Assembly: GCF_040436345.1 (NCBI RefSeq)
Contig: NC_133219.1
Span: 23,596,709-23,660,708 of the forward strand
Reading direction: 5' to 3'
Origin: Pagrus major
Taxonomy: Eukaryota; Chordata; Actinopteri; Spariformes; Sparidae
Length of the DNA: 64,000 nucleotides
In this document: positions 48,637 through 60,742 of the stretch, in pieces
How positions within the stretch are numbered: position 1 is the first letter of the stretch
Layout: each line of letters starts with the position of its first letter
Notes under the pieces: generated by a model
Told to the model about the DNA's origin: nothing
Seen by the model: only the letters and a program-made list of their open reading frames with translations
Databases searched by the model: none
Translations under genes and position numbers: made by a program

Positions 48637-51600
48637 TCCTCATCAAAAACACACAGTCACTTGCACACAGGCAATGAACTGTTAAACCATTCTGGTTGAA
48701 TTTTGCACTATTTTAAGCATTCTCCTCAGCTCTCCCATGACTAATGATGTAGCAACAAACTTGTTTGCCAAGCTTAAGCACCAGGATTAACCAGATTTTG
48801 GTTTTCATGAAGTGACAATTAACTGCGGCAAACATTGAGCTCTGGGGACACTTCAGTGACACATAAAAACTGATCATGGCGATCAAGTGCAGGTGCCTGA
48901 GCAGTGATAAATAAGTTCATTGACCCTGTACATCACATGAAGCCACGACTCCTCAGCGGGGTTCATTCATGCAAACAACAGTGTGGGCCGAGGATGTCAA
49001 AAGCCCCAAACCACTCAATCAGCCTCGAGTAGACATCTGACATTCCCCAACATACTGTCAGATATCAGGTTACATCACTGGCAAACATGCAGTTATCTCA
49101 CTCTGATTGACATTGCTGCAGAGGAGGCCTGTGAATAAGCGTGTGTAGTGGGAACAGTCTAATTTTAACTGAATTGTTCCACAGTGAGCAGTGAGACGTG
49201 TCTGCCAGGAGGGCAGTTCGCCATCTGTGACACTGATGTAGCTATAAGAAAAGAGATGGAATTGGGAAAGACTGTGTGTGTGTGTGAACAAGTTAGCCAT
49301 CTAATGTCTGTCAAACACTGCAGCTCAGTAACACTTTGTCTAAAACTGAATTCTAAGAAAATCTGTGCAATATAAAGTGACGTTGTTGACTTCAATGGTT
49401 ACTCATACGAATAAGATATAACTGTCAGTGTGATAGGATGGAAAGACAATTATTTTATGTATGTATAATGTAAGATTCTCACATTTATCAATCAGAGCAC
49501 CACTCAGTGTTACCTTTTTTGCCCGTCTTCCTGCGCATCCTCATCTTTGGAAACGAGGGCCATGAGTAGTTGAAAGGAGAGTCAGAGTCAGAATCCATGA
49601 TTTGCAGTCTTCAAGGAACTCTTCATCCAAACGCCTCAAGGCGTTTGATAAATAAATGATCAGCGCTTCAGTTTAAATCCATTTCACAGCAACCGAACGG
49701 ACCATAGCCACAGCGTTCACTCGTCTTTCTCCAGAGCCCCGCTGTAGACACTCTTGACACTTCAGGAGTGAGCCAGCATGTTCCCCTCTGTCTCCCCCGA
49801 ACACCCCTCCCCCTAAAATCCACCCCTTCCCCCTCCACAACTCTGCACCAACTGTCCGACAGAGCCGGGACCGAACCCTGTCTTCACTCTCTGCTCCTTT
49901 TCTTGAGTTTCCACTGTATCTACAACTTTCCCCTGTCTTTCTGACTACTCTTCTCAAATCTCTGCCAACCTGTGGGTCTCCAAGTCTTCCTCTGTTCCCC
50001 CTCAGTCACTCATCTACCACACACAGCACAGAGGGAGAGAGATCAACACATGCTGACAGGAGCAGGGGGAGGAGTGTACTGACGGCCGGAAAGAGTGACT
50101 GAAGGAGGGAGAGAAACAGACAGAGACAAAGTCAAACATAGGAGTGACTTCAGAACCTACAGCGAAGACAAACACGAGGGCAGACAGCTTAGTGGAGGTG
50201 AGTTGGGAGAAATCATTAACCCTGTGAGTTCATGATTGTCCCCGAGATGTCTACAGAGCTGCACACTCCAAGTGCGAACCATTCAACCAAAATATGCCTG
50301 GATGCCACGTCTGAAGAGAGTCCTTCATTCTCTCTGTCTCCATATTTTAGCATGTCAAAGCCAAGCTGAGGGGGGAAAGGGGTTTGGAGCGTGGGTGGGT
50401 AGGGAGGGGGGGTAGACTGCCAGGTCAGCAGCCTCACCATGGAGACAGCAGTGAGAGCCACTGCTGTTTTCTTCTTCCACGCTGTTTTTTTTTTTTTTTT
50501 CTCCCCTTTTTCCTCCTCTTGCCAACTTGCAGGCGTACAGTGCTCCATTTGCAGCAGCGAGGATACAAGCACTTAGTTCTGCTGGAGGTGGTAAAAGTGA
50601 GAGAATGGGATAGTGAAAGGTGTTTAAGAGACAACTTAGACAATGGCACTCTGGAAAGAGGCCAAGCACGGGTTTATAAATGCACATAAATGAAGGAATG
50701 TGATAAAAAAGGGGGGGGGGATGAGAGGAGTTTTGTAGGCAGAGGAGGGAAACAGGGGTACACTGAGACTATAGAAAGAGGGTGTGTGTGTGTGCATGAG
50801 GGTGTTGGCACTGTAGTAGTGAACATTAATGCTGCCTTTGTGGGGTCTGTGTGAGGTTTAATCCGTTTTTCCGTTCCCCAATTAGATCCCTCAGCCGGGG
50901 TCGGAGACTCTTGTTAGCGTTCCTGCCGTTGCAACTCATCGTCTGTTGTCCCCCTGCCAAACTATCCATATCATAAATCCCTTTCTCTTACTCTCTCTCT
51001 CTCTCTTTTCCCCCTATTACACTGACACACACCATTCTCACACTGCTCCACTCTCCTCTCCCTGGGGATCTCAACAAGCTGCTGGAAAACTGCATTCAGC
51101 AAAGCCCTGGCAACCCCCATTCAGCTACAAACACCCCCTTTTTTCCCCACTTCCACATACCCCTTGCCCCCTTCAGAGCGCTCTTCCCCACCACATTCTC
51201 CCTCACAAACACACAAGTGCACGCAAACACTGACGACACACACACAAACACACACAGCGACCTCCTTCCCTTCTTCAGCTGTGGAGAGCAGGATGAAGTG
51301 GCCTTTGCTGTTTGTTCACTAAACTCACATTAAAATGTTGAGCGGGGGGAAAGGGTACATGAGTCTGTGTGTGTGTGTGTTTGTGTGTGCAGGTATTTGG
51401 GGGCAAGTTTGTGTTTTGGGTGGGGTATTTGAATTTTGGGGGCATTAGGAGGGCAAAGGTGGGAGGCGGAAGGACACAAGACAACAGAGAGAACTTGTCT
51501 TCTTTTTCTTGAAAGGTTTAAACTATTACTCTGACATTTTAAACCTTGTACAACCTGCTGTGGCAATACTGTATCTCACTGCATTCAAGCCAATGAAGTT

Positions 51601-54600
51601 ACAGTAATTTGAAGTTGAGAGAGGAAAGACATGACATCAAGAAGACAGCGGGAACATGACAGCTAGGCTCAAAATTCCTCATCCCTCGCCGAAGCTCCGG
51701 CTGCAGAAGTTGTGTCTGTCTATTTGGTGACGCATTAGCTGAAGTCAAACGGCCTGATAAAAACAGGGCTGGAGTCCCACTATGTGTTTCACTACTTTGT
51801 TTATAAAAATAAAATCCTGCCGGTCACTCGTAATGCCCAGCAGCTCAGGAATGTCTAAGGAGGAACTGAAATACTTCAAGGGTCAGAAAAGCTTTGTGAT
51901 CCTGAAAAAATGATGTGTAGAAAACCTGAGTCACTCTCTGTCTGAGATTTGTTATTTTACTCAAACATGGTACTGAAGGGAAACTTGGGGAAACAGGATC
52001 CGAGTGGCCAGTGTTCTGTCGTCTGAACCGCAAAGAGCATTTGAAAGGATCGATTGAGGTCACAGGCAGGGAATCTTCAAAGACGCACTCACACATACAC
52101 ACACGCACACGGAGTAAAGAATGGCTAAACCATATAGCATGGAAAACAAGACCAGCCACAGGAAGTTCAGATTGCAGATGTCCAGTGCCAAGTGTTATAA
52201 AGCCTGAAGCCTCAACTGGTAACCACAGCATTCTTACACTGAGGCATCAGTCTGCTCTGCAGCAATACAGGCCAATTATTAACCCGCAGGATGTTCCCAC
52301 TCTCAAATCCTCCCCTTTCCTTCCCGTCCAGAAGCGGATCAGAGTGAAGCCACCTTCAGCCGCCTAGTTACGGTTCATTTCTGTTCCCTGTCAATGCTGG
52401 CAGGAAGAGTATGACTCAGGAGAGTTCTCTGCATGTCATATTAAAAAGATTCCTTCTCAGTGCCACAATCCCTGCATGCACCGAGTGACAAGACTCTAAA
52501 AACTCCAGAGAGAGGGGGGCAAGACAAGCCAGCGGGCTGAAATGTGATACTACAGTCCGCGGGGATGGTAGACAGCCGTAGCCGAGGATTAGAGTTGAGT
52601 TCCAAGTTCTGTTCAGGAAAGGAAATGTTTCCTGCAGTTGGACTTACTTAATGATTAGAAGCTACTTGGATGATTTCCTATGAATATAATGCCACCTAAA
52701 ACAACAGCGATCAATTTCAGTCTGCTCAAAATCTACAGCTGAGGCACCGCAAGCTCCAAAATCAAAACCATATCTAAAAACGGGCTTCTGAGAAAGTAAC
52801 CTCGCTCGGGAGGAAGTTTAAAAATAATATCAATAAAAATTACCAGGCTGCGGTGGATAGTCCTCTTCGTCCTCCTCGTTCAGGCAGAACATCAGCGGCT
52901 CCTCGTAGTCCTGAGCGAAGAAACAGGGAACCTTTCACCAAACAGCAGCAAGACTTTCTCAGCAGACTATAAGCACACCACAGAAACTAAAAAAACACAA
53001 GTAGAACTAAGTACAAAAACACAAGTGGTTGGTGAGTGTCTAAGATCAATTAGGTAACCATCTGTACCACATAAAACAAGTCCTATCAGATGACCTGGAT
53101 CATGTGCGCACGCCACACCTCTCCAAACATGAAATACACACTTGACCAAACACACAGCCGGCTAGTCAGTGGCGTGTGCAAGGTGCCAACTCCAACACCT
53201 TGACAATGAGAGTGAAACAATGTGGGGCATTGAGGGCCTTGTTCTAGCCGTGACCACTAGCTAGACTAAATGGAGCTTTGAGAGTTTTTAACATTTGAAA
53301 TTAGATATCTGTGATTCTTTTAAGCAACACCTGTCGCTGAAAAATAGAAAAATTAGTCTGGAAAGGTAATTCTACAACAGGTAAAGCTGTTTAAACACAA
53401 TTTGTAGGGAGATTTAGAGCATGGGTCAACACATTTTAGTCCAGCTCTTTGTGTATGTGAATTATTATGAGAAAATGACATCAAATACTCACATTTTCTT
53501 CTACTGCAGACGTTCCCCCGTTGATATCAGAATACAGCGCTGAAAGAAGAGAAAACATGCTCAGACGCAGCCATTAAACTTCAAAAGGGTCTCAGTATGC
53601 ACAGATGTTTGTTAGCTTTAACGATGTATGTACCATGTAAAGTCTTATTTTTCTTCTCATAACCTGGTGAGTCTTTACCGTGTGGCCTTGATCTAGTTTT
53701 GTTTCATTTAACTACCATGTGCATCCCAGATCAAAGGACACGGTGTGTATGATTGTTTGCCAGAAAAGAAGCAGCGACACACAGAAATTAGCATTTGGGT
53801 GGTTTTGATACGAGGCCTGGGGTCATGTTAAAAAAACATAAAGGCAGGAAATGTAGATGAGGGAAGTGGAAGCAGCGAATAAAGGAGAAATTGTTTGGGA
53901 GAGAAAGTCAGGGACAAAAAACTACATGTGAGGAGGAGAAACAAAAAGGAAATGCTGAGAGAGGAGATGATGTAAAACACTGAACAACCTTATATTGACA
54001 AAGGTCTTTCTGTGCCTCAGTGTGACACCATAAAACACATTCACTCAAGTGTGATACAGTGATGCCAGCTGGCTCTGATGTCGCTCCACAGCAAGAGGGA
54101 GATAGACAGAGAGGGTAAAGGGAGACAATCTTGTAAAAGACACTGTGACCTTCTAAATTACATCCTGGTAACTAACCAAATATTTTATTTTATTACTGGT
54201 CTTTTATGGCTCGTGTGCTTGAGTTCATGTGTTTTGTTTGTTTGTTTTATTTGTTTTATCTACGACTGTGTGATGCCATGAGTGGCTTTGATTTAAATCA
54301 TCAATGCCCATCAAGAGACTGTTGGAAATTAGCCTCGACTATATACACTTGTATAGGACATATGACACTGCTTTTGCAACCGTCAATATTTCTGGGTGCT
54401 TCGCTCATGCAAGTAAACTACTAATAACAGAAATAAAATCATAATCACGCAATTCACTGATTGTCTAATGATGCTTTTTTTAAAATGATTTTTTGATTAA
54501 TTCCTTGAACAATCTCTAAATTGGCTGCTAAATTTTCAAATGTGCAGTGATATAAATCAACGAAAAGCAGAAACACATATTTGAGAAGCTAGAACGAGCA

Positions 54601-57600
54601 AATATCTGGCATCTTTAATTGGTAAATGACTTGTGAAATTAATCAGTCTGTTCTGTGACTGAAATGTTTGGTTGCTTATGATCACACAACCTTCATTCAC
54701 TCCACTGTTGATCAAATTCACACTAGATCCTAGAGCTGTCTTTGCTGTTTCTTTGCAACAGCCTGTTTCCTCTACAGGAATCTGCCACATATTTTCCCTG
54801 CAGTCATTTTGTTTCACAGCCTTGCATTACCTCAACCCCCCACAGGTGGGCAGTCAATGGCTGTCAATACCGTAGCCTGATTTAAATTCACAGTATCTAG
54901 CAGCATAAACCACAAGAAAAAAAATGGCAGATCGCTGCAACACAAAAGAGAAGAGTTAAGACTGGATGGTTTAGTTTCACCAGGCCTCTTAAATCCCACA
55001 CAGCAGACAGATTAGAAAGGGTATGATACCGTTCTCTGTAGGATCATCAACCAGTTCTTCCTTTTCTAAGATGGTCTCTACCCGTTCCCTCCTCAGTGCT
55101 TTGATCTGTGGGAGGAAAGGTAATGTTCAAGGAGTACAAGGATGCAGTTACTTCAAATATATTGACCGAGGATGGACTGATTTTAACTCAGTGCTTACTT
55201 TATAGGTGAAATTACACACACATAGTTCATTTTTATATGTAAGAAAGACTCAATGATAAATCTTGATTATATAAACTAAATAGGATCATAATTTACTGTG
55301 TTGTTCTGTTTTAAATCCTGTGTTTACATACTTATATCAGTGCCAGACGACATTGATAACCAGCTCACCTCTCTGAGGAAGTCCTCATCTCTGAGCCGCT
55401 CTCTTAGAAGCAGGATGTCATTGTGCCGGCTCTCTTCCGAGCTCCACCTCAGGTTTTGTCGGACGGTCAGAGTCAGGTTCCCCGTGTCGTGACAGAACCT
55501 CAGCAAGCGGGACCGGTCAGCCCACACCTGGGACAGGCCTGCTGGAGGTGTGGCCAGAGGGTTGGGTGGGCTGCAGCACAACAGGTGGGTTAGTTTAATC
55601 ACACAAGAAAAGAAAAAATGGGTTAGAGAATACTGTTTTAATCAGTTATAATGTGGATACAAAGACTTTCCAAGCTATTAGAACATATAAACAAATCTCT
55701 AAAAGTACTGTCAGTGCAGATGCTGGTCTTTCTAGGCCAAGTAAACAGGCCTGTAAATCTGTGCTAAAGGTTTATGGATTAGACAGGTGTTTAGTACTTT
55801 ATCTGGTCATAAAATGTACGTCAACCAGTATATTTACAGTATTTTAGAAATTGAAAGAATGCAAAGTATTTGGGGTAATGACTAGGCGGCATGGTAGTTA
55901 GCACTGTGGCCTCACATCAAGAAGACCGTGGGCCTTTCTGTGTGGAGTCTGCATGTTCTCTGTGCCTGCATGGGTTTCCTCTGGGTGCCTTGTTTGCTCC
56001 CACAGTCCAAAGTCTGACTGTCTTCATAAAGGATAACAGGGTACAGCTAATGGGTGGATGGATTTGGTAAAACTGGGTTGTTTCTACTGTGTGTGGGAAA
56101 GTTCTGCACTGAATGCATAATGTAACAGCAAAACAGTGATTCATTTGTCAGTGTGTCTCCCTGAAGTGCCCTGCTGGAGCTGATAATCTTACTGTGTAAG
56201 CAGCTCCAGGAGCTCGGTGTTGCCTGCTGTCTGGGCCAGCTGCAACGGCGTGACTCCCTCTTCGTTCGGCAGACTTACAGCCATCAGACCCCCTGGCTGG
56301 CAAAGCAGCAGCTCTGCCAGCCGATACAGACTCCATCTCACGGCCAGGTGGAGGGGAGACTCCCTGAGGCTGTGCTCTGGAGAAATATAATCACATAAAA
56401 GACAGAACAGAGATAAAAGTATGCAGTGGGATCTAACACAGCAGCTGAATGTAGGATGGAGGTGAGATTAACAGCGAGACGAGAAAAGAATAAGCCAGTG
56501 GCAGAATGGGAGAAAAATAGGTGGGAACTAACATGTCAAGAATGTCATCTCGATAACCACCTCCCCATGATAATTAACCTAAATGTCAATGATTGATTTC
56601 TTCTCTTGCACAGCTCTGGGTAACTCTGCTCCACTGACCCACTTTAAGGCAATAAAAGCTTTTCAACAAAGCAGTGACAGTTTCTTATTTCTGTGCCTGC
56701 CACTCAATGCCGTGCAACAAGATCGGTATCCAGGTAACAGCTACAGTCAAGCAACTGGTGAGCTTGGAAAAGTACTGTTGTGTTTAAAAAAATGCAGCAT
56801 AAATACAATATATTGATATTTTATCATTATCGTGATATGAGTCTATATATTGTCTTGTTATGTCGCGATGTGTCGTCCTTCCCTGGTTTTAAAGGCTGCG
56901 TTACAGTAAAATGATGTAATTTTCTGACCTTACCAGACTGTTCTACTTGTTCTAATACGTACCTTTACCCACTTAGTGATTATATCCACATTACTGATGA
57001 TTATTGATCAAAAATCTGTTAATATGTTGAGAAAGTACCAATAGTCATCCCTAAAATATTTTCGCGATAATCACATCGACGCATATGGTCATATAGCATT
57101 TCTGAAGTGGTTTTGATGAGATTTCCAAATATTAAAATATAAATAATGCAGTGTGATGTAGCCTTAAAATACTGCAATATTATTTTACAGCCATATTGCA
57201 CAACATCACTCCGTAGTCTACACAAGATTAGGAAATGTCTACTAAAATAGTTGTGTTTTGTTTGGGTAATGTTTAAGCATAGAAAATGTCATGTCAAGTT
57301 TATCCTGATTATCCTTAAATGGCACTTAAACATACTGTAATCACTTTACCTTACATTTTATCCAGAAACCAATACAATGGGCAAGCTGAGCCTTAAGCCA
57401 CGTTGGAATTACCTGAAAGATGCAAGTTCTCCCTTTTCTCAGTTAAAAATGACTCAGAAAATGATCGACGGACTGCATGCTATCTAGCTAGACAGCTTTT
57501 TGAAGTCTCTCGTGTGAAGATATTTATGATTATCCCGAATCATGATTATCTCGATAATAGAAATTCGCCACAATGAACTTATCCTTAACTTAGGGTTTTT

Positions 57601-60600
57601 ATCCCGATCCACAATAAAATCTTTTATCCTCCCATCTCTAGATATGTCATCAAGTTGTTTTGTGACTTTTCTTCCATAATATTGCAGCATTTGTGACTGA
57701 TTCACCAGCAGTTTAAGCTTTGATTACAATAAGTGACAATTATAAAGGCAACTGCAGACGTGAGTCACATGTATGGACTGTATGGCAGCCATCGTTGTCA
57801 TTATTACATTTTCAAGGCAACATGAGGCAACTTACAGAGGGACAAAGAAGCCAGACTGTCTGAACTGATTGTGCGTCAGACACTAACACTGCAATTACAT
57901 GGCAGGAGTCAGGAGTCAAATCATTATTGTGAATCACGGAAAATACAGACAGGTCACCACAAACTAGAGCCTCAAATATGACCATTGAACACAATAAACA
58001 CCTTAGACAGTGTCATCAAAAACCAAACATTCATCACAATTGATATTTCCTGCGGGGCTGCTCTAGAGCAAAATGTTGTGCTGAAAGCAATTTTACACGT
58101 TGGGTTTGATGTGGTATCCTTCAAATATAAACTAGATGGAAAGTTATTTGAGTTGACTCATTCAAAGATTGTATTTCTGTCCTTTGTTTAACTAGAAAGC
58201 GTTGGGGGAAAAATGAGGTTGACAGGTGATGAGAGGCTTTTTTATCCACATGCTGTAGGGCAATCCATGCTTCAAAACAGGTGCAAGATATACTTTAATT
58301 TACTTTGACAAGGGATTCATTGTTTTCGCTTTCTGAATTGAGGTTACATTATTGTAAATAAAAGAGGCGGGAAGTGGTGTTGCCAGATCCAGGTTTACTT
58401 TACAGAGCTAAAGGTTTCTCTTCAGCTCTGAAAAAGTCAGTTTTTCTATTTGTCTGAGCATTTTCTCCATTCAAAAACCCACCTGAGTGCAGGCTTTGTT
58501 GCCATTTCTTAAGATAACACTTTTGCCAGGTGTATACCAAAATTATGATGCTAAATTTTCAATTCAGAGAGAAAATAATAATTAAGACTCCACAAAGTAT
58601 CTCAATTTTGTGACAGAATGACAAATTAAGGTTGTCCAGTACCTTTAAAGATACAGAATGCACTAAAAACAAATGGGAGAAAGATCATTCAGTTGCATAC
58701 AGCATTGGCAATGGAGTGATGTCATAAGCAGTGCTTATCAAATTAACTGCAGACATTTAGAGGGAGACGCTGCAATGAAACAGACTGCCATAACTGTATT
58801 AACGCGTAATCTAGTTTGTTGTTTATGTAGGTGGCCCTACACAAACACTCATACAAACAGATGGTGGCATCTAGTAAATATCGCTGTCAGCTACACACAC
58901 ACACACACACACACACTACCACACACAAAAAGATTTATTGAGTACTGCCTCAGGTTACTTCCAGATGGAAAGGCTCTATTAACCACATTACATGCTGCTT
59001 AATTGGCTTTGATGAATTCAGCAGAGGCTCACATGTGACCGTGTTCACTTCCGATTTCAGCCCAGTGAGCACGGAAAATGGAATGATTGCAGTGGAGAAG
59101 GGAAGTGAAGAGGAACACAGTTGAACAGTTCACCTGCTCCAGGTTTCCAGCTCAGTTCTGAGAGATGAGGTATCTCTGCTCACAAAATGCACTTCATGAA
59201 TCTTTTGACATTGTTATATATGTAATAAAAACCAAATACACTGTGCTTTCGATGAACATATCTGCACAGGAATGCCCGTTCAGCAAGATAACATAATCCT
59301 GCTCTCACCGTCTCCACTGAGGCTCCCGAGTACATTCCAGTTTTGGGGGATATTCAGGTTGGCCATGGCCAGGGCTACGCGACGATCCATAGCCCAGCGA
59401 GAGCTCTCCTGGCCCAGGTTGAAGAGGCTGCTCAGCTCCTTGTGATCCGTGGAGGTCAGGCAATGTCCGTGGATTACCAGGTGCTCTGCCAGGTCCTGAG
59501 AATAAAGCAGTCATGAATAAGATACAATCTGTGATAACTGGTGCTCAATGCAAAAAACACTCTAGTAAGTTTAAAACTACCGCTATGCAATGTTTTTGCA
59601 ATTCAATTCAACATGTTTGGGGAGTTTTTGAACTGCATCAAGAATCTGTATGTAAACAGGTCATTTTTAACACAGGGATGCACAAATTTACATCCAATGT
59701 ATTGGATCATATTGTACGCCTTCTATACCTGAGCATCGTCTTGGATATACTCCAGCGAAGCTCCGCCCACCCAGGTGAGGGGTGTGGTTTCAGAGCACAG
59801 GTAGGCCTGGACAGAGACCATCTCAGCCAGGTTATGTCCTAAAGGGCACAATGCAGCAAAAGTCAGACACATTTATGCATATTTATATGAAGAAGAGCTG
59901 TTGTATGAGAAGTTACATTTTGTCTTTGAAATATGATACTTAGATACGGCAGACCAGTGAAGGCCAACAAAACAGCTGTCATGGAGGGGGCCAGCCCAAA
60001 AATAATTCAATGCGGATTCAAGGATAAAGATGTCAATGCCAGTAGTAAGAATAAAACATGAAAGGTCTGCAGCTCAAAAATCAGTGACACGACCACCACA
60101 ACATCCAGCTTCATCAGTGTCACAACAAAAACCACAAAGACAGGTAGGTGAATGTGTCTTTTTTTGTTAATTTATTTGGTGATCAAACATTAGTTAGAAA
60201 GCTAACATTAAGTTTAGGCGATGTCAGACTTAATTCAAATCAATTATGCATTTAATTGAGATTACGTATTGTTAATGTAAATACAAACGTGGGACTTGAC
60301 TTGCTTGATTCTCACCACAGTAAGCTGGGAGTTGGACTTAAGACCTGCTTGTGACTTGCACATGTCTGACTCACTCCTACCTCTGCTAAAAATACAATAC
60401 CACTGGTATGGTCCTTATATTTCCACCCAGAGCCCAGTGCCTTAGAAAATGCCTGAATGTGGCAAAACATGTTCACAGATTTTCATTTTGTATGCTAATA
60501 AAAGCATTATTTGAGACATTATTTGAGGTCTTAATAATCCAGCTATTGTAGAGAGAGCACAAGTCTGCAGGACTGCCTGTTGTCAACCTACACACAGGCT

Positions 60601-60689
60601 CAGTAATGTTGACGTATTGTTTATGGAGCTGTTTCCCTCCTGAGAGGAAGCTGATAAGATTCTGTGTCTTTCCAGACCACAAGTCACAG

Positions 60690-60742
<53 letters not shown>

